Source: Alitabrizicola rongguiensis
Lineage (GTDB): Bacteria > Pseudomonadota > Alphaproteobacteria > Rhodobacterales > Rhodobacteraceae
DNA length: 64,000 nt
NCBI RefSeq assembly: GCF_021491355.1
Contig: NZ_JAKENF010000003.1
Location: 1-64,000, forward strand
Direction: 5' to 3'
In this document: piece after piece, positions 1-9,247 of the stretch
How the letters are laid out: the number at the start of each line of letters is the position of its first letter
How positions within the stretch are numbered: position 1 is the first letter of the stretch
Program-made: the position numbers and the translations under genes
The notes under the pieces: generated by a model
Told to the model about the DNA's origin: nothing
The model's database searches: none
What the model saw: only the letters and a program-made list of their open reading frames with translations

Positions 1-99
1 CTTCGCCACCCGGACCCGCTTCGCCGGCCAACCCAACCGTAGCGCCAAGACCCGTCATGCACTAAGACTGAACCCGGACCACTCGATCGGGGCAGGCCA
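1..99 (+). mobile_element. Right end of an IS3-family element (copy A), truncated by the window edge
   Basis: Bases 1-42 encode the last residues of a transposase (LRHPDPLRRPTQP, stop at 40-42). They are nearly the same as the C-terminus of the IS3-type OrfB encoded on the minus strand from 1573. Bases 54-99 then match, as an inverted copy, the terminal sequence at 1516-1562. The match ends in CA, as IS3-family tips do. The rest of the element lies upstream of the window. Confidence 0.8.
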
Positions 100-498
100 A
101 TCTACCTCATCCGCGGGACAGATGCTGAAGGTCAACTACTGGACGGCAAGCATGCCTACACGATGACCTTCGCCAAAAACGCGCTGCCGCCTGTAGACCG
201 CAGCAAGGGCGGGTTCTGGTCTCTGACCATGTATGACAAGGACTATTTCATGCTGGCCGACGCGCCGGACGGGCGGACCAATGTTGGCACAGTCAATCTC
301 GATGCGAACCAGCTGGTTTTTGCGCAGGACGGCAGTCTTACCCTTACCCTGTCGCATGATGAACCGAGTGGCGATGCCGCGCGGGCAAACTGGCTGCCTG
401 CACCTGACGGGCAGTTCGCACTGATCATCCGGGCTTATGTACCAGGAAAGGCAATTCAGGACGGCAGCTACAAGTTCCCGGACGTGGTAAGAGAGTGA
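100..498 (+). pseudogene. 3' fragment of a DUF1214-domain protein, cut by the IS3 end
   Basis: The reading frame leaves the IS tip at base 100 and continues as about 132 codons to the stop at 496-498. Motifs of the DUF1214 C-terminal domain are visible: GGFWSLTMYD, an acidic strand region, and ANWLPAPDGQF near the end. DUF1254/DUF1214 proteins are usually 350-480 residues, so only the C-terminal third remains. The ATG at 163 is internal to the domain and is unlikely to be a true start. Function of the family is unknown; the fragment is probably not functional. Confidence 0.75.
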
Positions 499-1025
499 AT
501 GCGAAACCAAGCGTCCTTCCTGATACCGATGCAGCATCCTACTTTGTGATACGCGGTCGCGGTCCTAATGATTAATGTCGATCAACTGCGAACGAAGTTT
601 GCAAACGCGGCATAGCGACCAGTGGTAATGTCTCGCAAAGCGGACACCGGTGCCAAGCACAGCGAAAGACCGCTTTCCGCCCTCTACCGACATTTATGCC
701 CTAGCTCGTGGCCCGCGCCGTCTAGGCGAAATGTTCGATTTCCGTTCCGTCGCTTAATACGCCCCTGACTTCGAAGTGTTCAGGAGCGCCGAAGAAAAAC
801 ACCTTCGTTTCATTGGTTTGCAAGCCAAGCACCGAAATTGGGCAGTCATGAGGTCCGGAGAATATTAGCCCCGAGAGACCGCTTTCTGGCCTCCCGGCCC
901 AGGGGTGGTGTTCAGCCCCTCCCGCATAACCCTCGAAAACAACGAAAAAATCCGGCCGGAGCTGGATCAGGAGAACGCGTTCGCGAGGGCAGGTGGCGGG
1001 CCGGGAAGACCGAAGATGAGAACTT
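499..1025. other. Intergenic stretch without a recognisable gene
   Basis: No reading frame here has a recognisable domain. It lies inside the segment bounded by the two IS3 ends and becomes AT-rich near 1025-1080. I see no RNA gene or clear repeat. Confidence 0.5.
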
Positions 1026-1460
1026 TCATATTTCCGTAAGTATATGATATATATTACTTATTATTTCAAAATATCCCGCCCTTTCGATCTCATCTGGGCG
1101 GGCCGCAGCGCTGTATACACCGCTACGAACATTCGCGTTGCCGTTCGCATCCCGATAGATATCTCGAAGAAGATCAAAAAGTGGCTGTGTTAGTTCAAAG
1201 TCATCCGGCAGGCCACGAATACCGCGCACAGTTTGGAAGTCGTTGAACCTCTGACGCAGATCGTCCAGGCGGCCCGCTTGCAGGTTTGCGACCACTTCAA
1301 TGATCGTCCCGCCAGGTCGTTCGAATGCCGATCACTGCCCGCGAAGGCGTTCCAGGGCATTCTCCTTTGACAATCGATAGACGGCATTAGTCACATCAAG
1401 CGCATTTACAGCTGCCTTGATGTCACCGTCTGCAAGCTTGACAGAAAAAGAGGAAGCCAT
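1026..1460 (-). pseudogene. Frameshifted small hypothetical gene
   Basis: On the minus strand an ATG at 1460 opens a frame beginning MASSFSVKLADGDIKA that stops at 1332-1334. A second frame continues with FERPGGTIIEVVANLQAGRL through to a stop at 1026. The junction sits around 1320-1334, so one frameshift would turn the two parts into one protein of about 140 residues. No family was recognised. It lies between the two IS3 copies, consistent with decaying cargo. Confidence 0.45.
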
Positions 1461-1572
1461 TGATTCTGAACCTTCGCAGAGGTGCATATGTATTCGAGCG
1501 GTGCGCGCACCTCGTTGGCCTGCCCCGATCGGGTGGATCGGTTTCGGTCTTAGTGCATGACAGGCCTTTGCG

Positions 1573-1909
1573 CTACGACTGGGGTGGCCGGCGAAGCGGG
1601 TGCGGGTGGCGAAGCGGCCCCTGCACCACCTCGGAGGCCGGGGGGCGATAGCCTAACGATGAATGCGGGCGCTTGGTGTTGTAGTGGCGGCGCCAGCGTT
1701 CGATGATGATCTTTGCCTCGGAGAGGCTGTAGAAGATCTCCCCGTTGAGCAGCTCGTCCCGGAGTTTCGAGTTGAAGCTCTCGCAGTAGCCGTTCTCCCG
1801 CGGTGACCCTGGCTCGATGTAAGCGGTTCGTGCTCCGACGGCGGCGATCCACTCCCGCACTGCCTTGGCGATGAACTCCGGGCCATTGTCCGACCGTATG
1901 TGATCCGGC
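1573..1909 (-). pseudogene. IS3-family transposase OrfB, C-terminal part
   Basis: The minus-strand frame reads [19 protein letters not shown]..., then [14 protein letters not shown] and a [11 protein letters not shown] tail. These are the second Asp and the Glu region of the DDE integrase core plus the C-terminal signature of IS3-family OrfB. The upstream part is displaced by the IS21 insertion at 1910. The gene cannot make an intact transposase. Confidence 0.85.
1905..1909. repeat. Left copy of the 5-bp IS21 target duplication (CCGGC)
   Basis: CCGGC directly precedes the IS21 left tip and recurs at 4426-4430 directly after the right tip. Collapsing the two copies restores the IS3 transposase reading frame across the site. 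Confidence 0.85.
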
Positions 1910-1936
1910 TGTCAACGGCGGAGACAAAACCGGCCA
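1910..1936 (+). repeat. IS21 left terminal inverted repeat
   Basis: It starts TGTCAACGGCGGAGAC and ends CGGCCA. It pairs imperfectly with 4399-4425, whose reverse complement starts TGAGAACGGCGG and ends GTCGGCCA. Confidence 0.8.
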
Positions 1937-2055
1937 CGGGGCGGCGTAAAACCAGGCCAGTGGTTGGGGGCCGAGCGCCATGGCGCGCGCGCTCACCACA
2001 TAGCTGGTGCGGGCCATGGCGCATTGGCCCGCAGGGCCAATTCTGCAACGGGTGA

Positions 2056-2820
2056 TCAGGTGCCGGGCGCGGCTTTTTGGGCGCGGCTCTGGCCGAGCCG
2101 GTAGCTGTCGCCGTTCATTTCGAGGATGTGGACATGGTGGGTCAGCCGGTCGAGTAAGGCGCCGGTCAGGCGTTCGGAGCCGAAGGTTTCGGTCCATTCG
2201 TCGAACGGCAGGTTGCTGGTGATCAGCGTGGCGCCGCGTTCGTAGCGTTGCGAGATCAGCTCGAACAACAGCTCAGCGCCGGTCTTGCTCAGGGGCACGA
2301 AGCCCAATTCGTCAATGATGAGGAGCTTGTGGCTGACGATCTGCTTCTGCAACCGCAGTAGTCGGCGTTCGTCTCGCGCCTCCATCAGTTCATTGACCAG
2401 CGTCGCGGCGGTGGTGAAGCCGACGGAGAGGCCCTTCTGGCAGGCGGCCACGCCGAGAGCCAAGGCGATGTGGGATTTCCCGGTGCCACTTGGCCCGAGG
2501 GCGATGACGTTCTCTTGGCGTTCGATCCACTCGCAGCGGGCCAGTTCCAGCACCTGCATCTTGTTGAGCCTGGGGATCGCCTTGAAGTCGAAGCTGTCGA
2601 GACTCTTGGTGACGGGGAACTTCGCGGCCTTGATACGGCGCTCGACCATGCGCCGCTCGCGGTCGATCAGTTCCAGTTCGACCAGGCGCGCCAGGAACTG
2701 GACGTGGTCCTGACCCTCGGCCGCGCATTGCCGGGCGAGTTTGTCGTATTCCCGCAGGAAAGTCGGCAGCTTCAGCGTCTTCAGATGATGCGCGAGCAGG
2801 ATCTTGGGGGTCTCGGTCAT
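2056..2820 (-). CDS. istB: IstB, IS21-family ATP-binding helper protein
   Basis: IstB is the AAA+ ATPase that assists the IstA transposase. A Walker A motif GPSGTGKSHIA lies near residue 110 and a Walker B-like LLIIDELGF near residue 170, followed by a LITSNLPFDEW sensor region. Length of about 254 residues is typical. I place the start at the ATG at 2820 (MTETPKILLAHHLK), which overlaps the end of istA by 4 bp. An in-frame ATG at 2844 would add eight residues with no family resemblance. Confidence 0.92.
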   Translation of the reverse strand: MTETPKILLAHHLKTLKLPTFLREYDKLARQCAAEGQDHVQFLARLVELELIDRERRMVERRIKAAKFPVTKSLDSFDFKAIPRLNKMQVLELARCEWIERQENVIALGPSGTGKSHIALALGVAACQKGLSVGFTTAATLVNELMEARDERRLLRLQKQIVSHKLLIIDELGFVPLSKTGAELLFELISQRYERGATLITSNLPFDEWTETFGSERLTGALLDRLTHHVHILEMNGDSYRLGQSRAQKAAPGT

Positions 2821-4304
2821 GCCAAATCGCCCGACATCAGGCACATGTAGGCGGCAGCCGACGTGGTCCCGACCTCTGCGCGCGGCAGGTAGGGGTAGAC
2901 GTCGAGGTCCAGCTTTGGCGGCCGCTTCTCGACCTGGCAGAGGACAAGGTGCTTCACGGCATCGAAGCCAACCGCGCCGAGCTGCAGCGCCTTCTTCACC
3001 GCGGCATGAAGATCATCGATGCCGAAGTTCTCCAGCAGACGCAGGACCTGCACGTATTCGCGCCGCCCCGTCTTCAGCATGCGCGCTTCCATGAGGCGGC
3101 GCAGGGTCGCGAACTCGGGCGGCAGGTCCCATTCCGCCAGGGGCGCGGCTTGATCCAAGGCGTTGATCTTCCTCTCGATCAGCGGAAGATAATGGATCGG
3201 ATCGAACACCATGTCCTCACGGTCGTAGCAGCGCGGGTGCTTGGCGATGACCTCGCTGCCGCAGCCGATCACGACTGCGCCGACATAGCCGCGGACCCAG
3301 ACATCGCGGTGGCCATAGGCGACCGGGACCGAGTAATCGTTGGTTTTGTAACGCACCAGCGACTGAGAACTGACCCGACCCGTGGTCTGATCACAGGCGT
3401 CGAACGGCGCGGCGGGCAGGTCGACCATGGCCGTCATATCCCGCGCGAGCCGTTCTGCGATGGTCTCCGACTGGCCGCGGAGCACGTCAGCCTGACGCTT
3501 GCGGCACTGATCCTCCAGGTAGGCGTTGAATGCCTCCCAGGTTGCGAACCTGGGGATTGGCACCATGAAGTTGCGACGGGAGAGGCCGACCAAGCCCTCC
3601 GCGTTTCCCTTGTCGTTCCCCTTGCCCGGCCGTCCATAGCGGTCGCGGAATAGGTAATGCGACAGGAAGCCGCTGAAGAGCGTGGCTCGTTGCCGCGTGC
3701 CGTCGGGCAGGATCTTCGCCACCAGGCACCGATCGTTGTCGTAAAGGATCGAGGCCGGCACCTTGCCGAAGAACGCAAAGGCGTGGACGTAGCCATCGAC
3801 CCAGGCCTCCGCCGTCGCCGCCGGATAGGCCCGCACGTAGCAGGCATCGCTGTGCGGCAGGTCCATGACGAAGAAATGCGCCTTCTGCTCGACACCGCCG
3901 ATGATAACTGTCGCTTCGCCGAAATCGGCCTGGGCATGACCGGGCGGATGCGCCAGCGGCACGAACATCTCGCGGCCATGCCGTTCGCGCTCCCGCATGT
4001 AATCCTTCACGATCGTGTAGCCGCCGGTGAAACCATGCTCGGCCTTGAGCCGCTCGAACACCCGCTTCGCCGTGTGGTGCTGCTTGCGGTGGACCTCGCG
4101 ATCGACCTCCAGCCAGCCGTCGATGATCCCGGTGAAGGCACCCAGCTTCGGCCGCTTCACCGCCGCCTTCCGCCGGTAGCCCGGCGGAACCGAGAACACC
4201 ATCATCTTGGCTACGCTGTCGCGCGAGATGTTGAAATGCCGCGCCGCCTCGCGCTGGCTCATGCCCTCCGCACAGGCCAGTCGAACCTTCCGATACATGT
4301 CCAC
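2817..4304 (-). CDS. istA: IstA, IS21-family transposase
   Basis: The 495-residue protein is the DDE transposase of the element. An N-terminal helix-turn-helix (GMSQREAARHFNISRDSV, about residues 14-31) should bind the terminal repeats. The catalytic core shows the acidic residues in QADFGEA, YDNDRC and DKGNAEGLVG. A C-terminal beta-barrel-like region follows with NDYSVPVAYGHRDVWVRG. It is intact and overlaps istB by 4 bp, the usual coupling in this family. Confidence 0.92.
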   Translation of the reverse strand: MDMYRKVRLACAEGMSQREAARHFNISRDSVAKMMVFSVPPGYRRKAAVKRPKLGAFTGIIDGWLEVDREVHRKQHHTAKRVFERLKAEHGFTGGYTIVKDYMRERERHGREMFVPLAHPPGHAQADFGEATVIIGGVEQKAHFFVMDLPHSDACYVRAYPAATAEAWVDGYVHAFAFFGKVPASILYDNDRCLVAKILPDGTRQRATLFSGFLSHYLFRDRYGRPGKGNDKGNAEGLVGLSRRNFMVPIPRFATWEAFNAYLEDQCRKRQADVLRGQSETIAERLARDMTAMVDLPAAPFDACDQTTGRVSSQSLVRYKTNDYSVPVAYGHRDVWVRGYVGAVVIGCGSEVIAKHPRCYDREDMVFDPIHYLPLIERKINALDQAAPLAEWDLPPEFATLRRLMEARMLKTGRREYVQVLRLLENFGIDDLHAAVKKALQLGAVGFDAVKHLVLCQVEKRPPKLDLDVYPYLPRAEVGTTSAAAYMCLMSGDLA

Positions 4305-4398
4305 GGTGAAAATCCTCCCACCCTCCCTGCAGCCTGCAGAAAGGACATAGGTGGACGACTATTGCGCCGCCCGCAGCAGGCTCATCCCGCCGCTTCCC

Positions 4399-4425
4399 TG
4401 GCCGACTTTCTCACCGCCGTTCTCA
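4399..4425 (-). repeat. IS21 right terminal inverted repeat
   Basis: This is the imperfect mirror of 1910-1936. The right-hand target copy CCGGC follows directly at 4426-4430. Confidence 0.8.
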
Positions 4426-4556
4426 CCGGCACGCCGCGCAGGATGAACAGATCAGACAGCACGTCGATGACGTCGGTCGATCGGAGCCTCCGGTCGACCC
4501 GGATCACTAGGCACTCCCGGGAGAACTCGTCGATGAGGTTGAGCAGACTTCTCTGG
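4426..4556 (-). pseudogene. IS3-family transposase OrfB, middle part
   Basis: The minus strand encodes LLNLIDEFSRECLVIRV, then STDVIDVLSDLFILRGVP. This is the segment around the first catalytic Asp of IS3-family OrfB, in frame with the piece at 1573-1909 once IS21 is removed. Similarity is lost upstream of about 4556, so the 5' half of the gene has been deleted. Confidence 0.8.
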
Positions 4557-4659
4557 CGCTAGCGCTGGTTGGCAGAAACTGTCCACAAAGCCCCGAAGCA
4601 AGTTCCAGGGCCCAGGTAGGACTGATCCCTACTCTGCTGGCGTGTGCCGGACCAAAGAG

Positions 4660-5442
4660 TCATGAGTTGGGGCGTATTCTCGGCCCAGACTTGTTCGCGA
4701 AATCTTCTAGTCGCACCCGAGCTTCGGGTTGTGTGTTGACCACTCCGGCAACGCAGGCTTCGGCATAGGCGGCATCCAGTGCCGACATGTTTTGAATATG
4801 ACTAATCGCGGAACAAATGGCAAAGTTGGTTAGCGGCAGGTTCTCAGCACAGCGGCGGGCAAGTACAACGGCATGCGCAAGCGAGGCCTCGACTAGGTAC
4901 TGCGCAAGGCCAAGCTCTATCGCCTCTTGGCCCTGATAGACCCGCCCGGTCAACATCATGTCTACCATCCGCGCTTTGCCGATCAGGTTGGTCACGCGGA
5001 TCGTCGCACCGCCGCCAGTAAACAGGCCGCGCTGGCCTTCGGGAAGGGCAAAGTAGGTCGAGGGATCGGCAACGCGGATATGGGCGGCAGAGGCCAATTC
5101 CAGCCCCCCCCCCACCACCGCGCCCTTCAGCGCGGCAATGACCGGAACTCCGCCATACTCCATCTTGTTGAAGGCCTCGTGCCAACGCAGGCAAAGCTGC
5201 CAGAACTCGGCAGGCGACCGGTCGGCCTTGTGGTGTTCCACCAGATCAAGACCCGCACAGAAATGCGGGCCTGCCCCTGCCAGCACGATCGCCCGGGCAC
5301 CATCCTTCATGGCACACGAAAAAAGACCGACCAGCTCTTCGATTGTTTCCGCGTTCAGCGCGTTGCGTTTTTCGGGTCGGTTCAGGGTGACGATCCAGAC
5401 GCCATCGGGCTGACGGTCCACGAGCAAGTTGCGATAGTCCAT
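4660..5442 (-). CDS. Enoyl-CoA hydratase/isomerase family protein (crotonase fold)
   Basis: The 260-residue protein is a full-length crotonase, probably adding water to an enoyl-CoA in the cytoplasm. The oxyanion-hole segments [11 protein letters not shown] (about 56-66) and [11 protein letters not shown] (about 107-117) are present. Both acids used by hydratases are retained: Glu in GGGLELAS and Glu135 in LPEGQRGL. Retaining both suits a hydratase, including DmdD-type methylthioacryloyl-CoA hydratases, better than an isomerase. It is the last gene of the leftward run, 4 bp downstream of the AcuI-type gene. The exact substrate is unknown. Confidence 0.85.
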   Translation of the reverse strand: MDYRNLLVDRQPDGVWIVTLNRPEKRNALNAETIEELVGLFSCAMKDGARAIVLAGAGPHFCAGLDLVEHHKADRSPAEFWQLCLRWHEAFNKMEYGGVPVIAALKGAVVGGGLELASAAHIRVADPSTYFALPEGQRGLFTGGGATIRVTNLIGKARMVDMMLTGRVYQGQEAIELGLAQYLVEASLAHAVVLARRCAENLPLTNFAICSAISHIQNMSALDAAYAEACVAGVVNTQPEARVRLEDFANKSGPRIRPNS

Positions 5443-5446
5443 CGGC

Positions 5447-6439
5447 CTATCCGTTCACATCCACGACCACCCGTCCCTGCACCCGGCCTTGCAGGATGGC
5501 CGCGCCGAGGGCTGGCAGATCAGTCAGGGTGGCGGGGCGGGTCATCGCGTCCAGCCGGTCCTTCGGCAGATGGTCGGCAATCCTTTCCCAGCCGCGAAGG
5601 CGGTCGGGATAGGGTTTCATGACGCTGTCGATTCCCAGAAGGTTCACACCCCTGAGTAGGAACGGTATGACGCTTGCCGGCAGGCCCGTTCCGCCCGCAA
5701 GCCCGACTGCGGCAACCGAGGCGCCGTATTTCATCTGTCCCAGCACGCGCGCCAGCATCGCACCACCGACGGCATCGATGCATCCGGCCCATGTTTCGGA
5801 CTCGAGCGGGCGCTTGACGGTTTCGGCAAGGTCGGCGCGGGGGATGATGCGGCTTGCACCCAGATAGCACAGATAGGCTTCCGTCTCGGGGCGTCCGGTG
5901 ACGGCGGCGACCGTGTATCCCAGAGCCGCCAGAATGGCAACCGCGACTGAACCTACACCGCCCGCCGCGCCTGTCACGAGCACTTCGCCGTTGGCAGGGG
6001 TCAGTCCATGATCCTCCAGCGCCTGTATGGCCAGCATCGCCGTCAGGCCGGCCGTGCCCACGGCCATTGCCTGCCGCGCGGTCAGACCGTCCGGCAGCGT
6101 CACCAGCCAATCCGCCCTGACGCGCGCCTTCTGGGCATAACCGCCCCAGTGCACCTCGCCCACCCTCCAGCCAGTCAGCACCACCTTGTCACCGGGCTTG
6201 TAACGGGGGTCGTCGCTCGCCTCGACCGTGCCGGCGAAGTCGATGCCCGCGACATGGGGCCAGTTGCGCACCAGCCCGCCGCCGGTGGGCGAGAGGCACA
6301 GACCGTCTTTGTAGTTCAGCGTCGTGTATTCGACCGCCACGCTGACATCGCCCTGCGGCAAGGCGTCCGTCTCAAGCTCCTTGATCGTGGCCTTGGCCTG
6401 ACCTTCGGCATCCTTTTCAAGCACGAGGGCGCGAAACAT
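5447..6439 (-). CDS. acuI: AcuI-type acrylyl-CoA reductase (zinc-independent MDR family)
   Basis: About 330 residues of a medium-chain NADPH-dependent reductase. It opens [14 protein letters not shown], the characteristic start of AcuI/YhdH proteins. A nucleotide-binding loop [16 protein letters not shown] lies near the middle. AcuI reduces acryloyl-CoA to propionyl-CoA, which detoxifies acrylate in DMSP-using marine alphaproteobacteria. The ATG at 6439 is chosen because it has a purine-rich ribosome site (GGAAGGAAAG) and matches the family start. The in-frame ATG at 6460 has no such support. Neighbours are a DUF1326 gene upstream and the hydratase downstream. Confidence 0.85.
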   Translation of the reverse strand: MFRALVLEKDAEGQAKATIKELETDALPQGDVSVAVEYTTLNYKDGLCLSPTGGGLVRNWPHVAGIDFAGTVEASDDPRYKPGDKVVLTGWRVGEVHWGGYAQKARVRADWLVTLPDGLTARQAMAVGTAGLTAMLAIQALEDHGLTPANGEVLVTGAAGGVGSVAVAILAALGYTVAAVTGRPETEAYLCYLGASRIIPRADLAETVKRPLESETWAGCIDAVGGAMLARVLGQMKYGASVAAVGLAGGTGLPASVIPFLLRGVNLLGIDSVMKPYPDRLRGWERIADHLPKDRLDAMTRPATLTDLPALGAAILQGRVQGRVVVDVNG

Positions 6440-6456
6440 GGTGTCTTTCCTTCCTG

Positions 6457-7080
6457 TCAATTCGGACCGTGCCAGTCGATCTGGCAGATCTCGGCCGAGC
6501 GGCCTTCGAAATCCCAGACGCGGCCGAAGGCGCGCACGCGGCCCTTGCCGGCCTGGGCGACGGTGATGTCGGGGCCCATCCAGTAGCCGGTGTTCGATAC
6601 GACGACCTCCTGATCGGGATTGGCGCCGGTGATCGGTGTCACTTCACCCTGAATCTTCTTTCCGACCGTCAGGCGGCGAGTCTTGCCCTCTGTCGTGTAT
6701 TCGACCGGCGCGCGCTCCGCGCCAAGAAACTCCGACACCATGATCGAGAAGAGTCCCGTGGTGCCGCGCACCTTGCCCGAGAAGATGCGGATCAGCCCGT
6801 CATAGGCGGCTTCGCTGGCGCGTTCGTCGATATAGGCGGCGGCCTTCCAGTTGCCGCGCCCCATGTTTCCGGGAATGTCCATCAAGAGACCGACATTCAG
6901 CCCCGACAGGCTTTCGTCGTCGAAATGCCCCTCGTCGATCCGCACGCCCACCCAGGCCTGACAGTAGCCTTCCGTCGGCGGGTGCTTGCCGAGGGAGACG
7001 ACGCAGGGGCAAAAGACAGTGCAGTTGCAGTTCAGGATCAGCTCGCCCTTGATCGCCCATTCGGGCAAAGTTGCGGCCAT
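6457..7080 (-). CDS. DUF1326-domain protein with N-terminal cysteine motif
   Basis: The 207-residue protein matches DUF1326 along its length. The N-terminus carries CNC (18-20), CPC (24-26) and a further Cys at 40, a plausible metal-binding cluster. The remainder is beta-rich and ends YWMGPDITVAQAGKGR followed by a C-terminal segment. There is no signal peptide. It lies 11 bp downstream of the DUF2182 gene, a common pairing. The family has no established biochemical role. A metal-handling or redox role is inferred only from the cysteines and the partner. Confidence 0.8.
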   Translation of the reverse strand: MAATLPEWAIKGELILNCNCTVFCPCVVSLGKHPPTEGYCQAWVGVRIDEGHFDDESLSGLNVGLLMDIPGNMGRGNWKAAAYIDERASEAAYDGLIRIFSGKVRGTTGLFSIMVSEFLGAERAPVEYTTEGKTRRLTVGKKIQGEVTPITGANPDQEVVVSNTGYWMGPDITVAQAGKGRVRAFGRVWDFEGRSAEICQIDWHGPN

Positions 7081-7091
7081 GATAGTTCCTT

Positions 7092-7871
7092 TCAGAAGAA
7101 GGGTGCCGCGAGCGCGGTTGCCCCCGCAGCAGTGACAAGAAGGTATCCGGCAGGCCGCGTCAGGATGCGGCCAAGGTCAGGCAGTTTCTCCATCACCATG
7201 AAGAGCGTAGCTGCACCCATCCAAAGCAGGTTCATCGTGCCGCCGACGAAGGCCAGCGCCATCAGCGCCGAGCAGCAGCCGAAGCACAGGACGCCAAGTT
7301 CCAGCCCCATGCGGAAGGCACGGGCAGAACCCGGAGCCCAACGTTCCATGAAGAAGGTCAGGGGCATCCGGCACCGCGCAAGGCAGGCGGCCTTCAGATG
7401 GGTCAACTGGTAGGCCCCCGCCATCAGAAGCAGGGCGGAGGAGAGCAAGAATGAAAGGCTGGACCCGTCTGGCGCCACAAGTCCCGCCTGCGTCAGCGCC
7501 AGCTGGCCAAGCGCACCGATCGGCGCCCCCGCGATCCAGACCAGCGCATATCCCGCGACAAGCGCAACGGCATCGACCGCCTGCGTCGCCCCCGCCGTGC
7601 CAAGGTTCAGGAACGTGCGCAAGGCGGGGACGAAGGTCGGCAGCATCATCGCGGCCGCCATTAACAGCCACATGGCGAACAGGCTTGCCAGATCGGCCGA
7701 TGCCGCACCGATGCAGAGCGCCCCCCACAGGCCAGACGGCACGTCGACAAACGGCGATGTGGCGACCATGGCGAACAGTCCCGCCCAAGCGGCAACGACC
7801 GACGCAAAGAAGGCAAGCCACACGACTCCGGCAGGGTTCAGGCTGCGCGTCCGCTTCGCGAGGCCGTGCAT
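7092..7871 (-). CDS. DUF2182 integral membrane protein
   Basis: About 259 residues with six or so hydrophobic helices (for example VWLAFFASVVAAWAGLFAMV near the N-terminus). Family-typical cysteine patches are present: CLARCRMPLTFF and LCFGCCSALMALAF. DUF2182 proteins are annotated as predicted metal-binding membrane proteins; the function is unproven. The ATG at 7871 overlaps the aminotransferase stop by one base (TGATG). A GTG one codon earlier is the alternative. It pairs with the downstream DUF1326 gene, suggesting a membrane-soluble pair. Confidence 0.8.
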   Translation of the reverse strand: MHGLAKRTRSLNPAGVVWLAFFASVVAAWAGLFAMVATSPFVDVPSGLWGALCIGAASADLASLFAMWLLMAAAMMLPTFVPALRTFLNLGTAGATQAVDAVALVAGYALVWIAGAPIGALGQLALTQAGLVAPDGSSLSFLLSSALLLMAGAYQLTHLKAACLARCRMPLTFFMERWAPGSARAFRMGLELGVLCFGCCSALMALAFVGGTMNLLWMGAATLFMVMEKLPDLGRILTRPAGYLLVTAAGATALAAPFF

Positions 7872-9247
7872 CACATCACTCGGTCCAGGAAGTCGGCTGC
7901 AACATCAAGGTAGAGGTCGATTTCCTCGGCCCCATGCGAAAACCCGACCTGGGGTCCCGCCGACCAGATAGCGTCCCAGATGCCGCGATTGGCCATGAAC
8001 ACCCTGCGGGCGGCATTAAAGCCCCGGTGCATCGACAGCAGGGTTTCGTCGTAGGATCGGGGAAGGTGGGGTGTCAGGCAAAAGCCCGAACGCGGCCCAT
8101 ATCGAAAGGCGCGCCAGGGCAGGCTGTAACTCCGGGTCAGCGCATCGATACCGTCCGAAAGCCGCGCGCCAAGAGCGGAAATCCGGACGTAGCCGGCTTC
8201 CGTCTGCACCTCCTCCAGCATGGCCAGTGCCGCAGCGGTTGACAGCGGGTTGCCGTGGATCGTCCCGCCCGTGGCAATTCCTTTCTGCCCATCCCGCCGC
8301 CCGTCGCGCCCGGCCCGCAGCCCTTCGGCCAAGGGGGCGGTCATCCCGTAGATCCCCAGCGCCACACCGCTGCCAAGGCCCTTGCCCAGGACCAGCAAAT
8401 CGCATGCCAGCTGCATCGGGCGCTTCATCCCGCCATAGGCCAGTTGCCAGGTATGGGTTTCGTCCAGCACGAACAACGCGCCCGCCGCGCGGGTAAGGCG
8501 GCAGGCCTCGGCCAGGAACCCAGGGTCGGGCAGGACCAGGGTGCTGTTGGTCAGCGCCGGCTCGGTCAGGACGGCAGCAACATCGCCCGGCGCCAGTGCC
8601 GCGCGAAGCGCGCCCAGGTCGTTGAAGGGCACGCTGACTGTCTCGCGCGCCACATCCGGCGAAAGCCCCAGCGCCGCGGGCTGCATCTGTCCTTCCGGAC
8701 CGCGTTCGACCAGTGTTGCGTCGATATGGCCGTGATAGGCGCCGCTGAAGGCGACCACCTTGCGCTGGCCCGTCAGGGCGCGGGCGATGCGGAACACCTC
8801 GGTATTCGCCGCCGAAGCTGAAAGCGTGTATTGCCAGAAAGGCATCCCTGTCCGCCCGGACAGGGCTTCGGACAGAGCAATGGCGTTTTCCGAAGGCAGA
8901 AGAGACTGCAGCCCGATCCCGGCCTGCCGGGCTACGGCTCGGGCAACGGGGGTATCGCCATAGCCCAAGGTGTTGGACAGGTCAGCCAGGTTGAAGTCGA
9001 CATATTCGAAGCCATCTGCGTCGGTGAACCGGCAGCCCTGCCCGCCGGCCACAAAGGGCGGAGCATGGTCGTAAAGCCAGCCCATCCAGGGCATAGGCAC
9101 GCCATCCGGCATGACCTTCGCCGCCCGCTGCAACAGCGCGGCAGACTTCGGCCGGGCGCGAAGGAAACTTTCGGTCTCGGCCTGAAAGAGGGCCTGAAGC
9201 CGCCCCAAGTTGATGCCAGGAACCGGATCGGCAAGGTCAGAGGCCAT
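7871..9247 (-). CDS. Class-III PLP-dependent aminotransferase (glutamate-1-semialdehyde aminomutase-like)
   Basis: About 458 residues with the fold-type I class-III layout. It shows GCRFTDADGFEYVDFNLADL early, an FSGAYHGHID phosphate-binding region, LFVLDETHTW with the cofactor-binding Asp, and LLVLGKGLGSGV with the probable Schiff-base Lys. A GTIHGNPLSTAAALAMLE segment follows. This pattern groups with the aminomutase-like branch, but a catabolic neighbourhood argues for an amine or beta-amino acid transaminase rather than heme synthesis. The ATG at 9247 overlaps the upstream gene by 11 bp; an ATG at 9283 would give a longer overlap. Confidence 0.85.
   Translation of the reverse strand: MASDLADPVPGINLGRLQALFQAETESFLRARPKSAALLQRAAKVMPDGVPMPWMGWLYDHAPPFVAGGQGCRFTDADGFEYVDFNLADLSNTLGYGDTPVARAVARQAGIGLQSLLPSENAIALSEALSGRTGMPFWQYTLSASAANTEVFRIARALTGQRKVVAFSGAYHGHIDATLVERGPEGQMQPAALGLSPDVARETVSVPFNDLGALRAALAPGDVAAVLTEPALTNSTLVLPDPGFLAEACRLTRAAGALFVLDETHTWQLAYGGMKRPMQLACDLLVLGKGLGSGVALGIYGMTAPLAEGLRAGRDGRRDGQKGIATGGTIHGNPLSTAAALAMLEEVQTEAGYVRISALGARLSDGIDALTRSYSLPWRAFRYGPRSGFCLTPHLPRSYDETLLSMHRGFNAARRVFMANRGIWDAIWSAGPQVGFSHGAEEIDLYLDVAADFLDRVM

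Larger units (their letters stand above)
1910..4425 (-). mobile_element. Complete IS21-family insertion sequence
   Basis: The element has istA and istB on the minus strand with a short overlap. Its imperfect 27-bp terminal inverted repeats are at 1910-1936 and 4399-4425, flanked by a perfect CCGGC duplication. Length 2516 bp is normal for IS21. Both genes are open throughout, so it may still be active. It inserted into the OrfB gene of an IS3-family element, which dates it as the younger insertion. Confidence 0.9.
1516..4556 (-). mobile_element. IS3-family element (copy B), 5'-truncated and split by IS21
   Basis: The right tip (TGGCCTGCCCC...) starts at 1516 and mirrors the tip of copy A at 99. 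OrfB pieces lie at 1573-1909 and 4426-4556, separated by the IS21 element at 1910-4425. Removing IS21 and one target repeat restores the transposase reading ...[15 protein letters not shown]. The 5' part of the element (OrfA and the start of OrfB) is absent beyond about 4556, leaving roughly 530 bp of an expected 1.2-1.4 kb. Confidence 0.8.

Noticed and set aside
163-498. A complete 111-residue gene starting at ATG 163
   Set aside because: The DUF1214 domain similarity begins upstream of 163 and is cut by the IS tip, so the ATG is internal.
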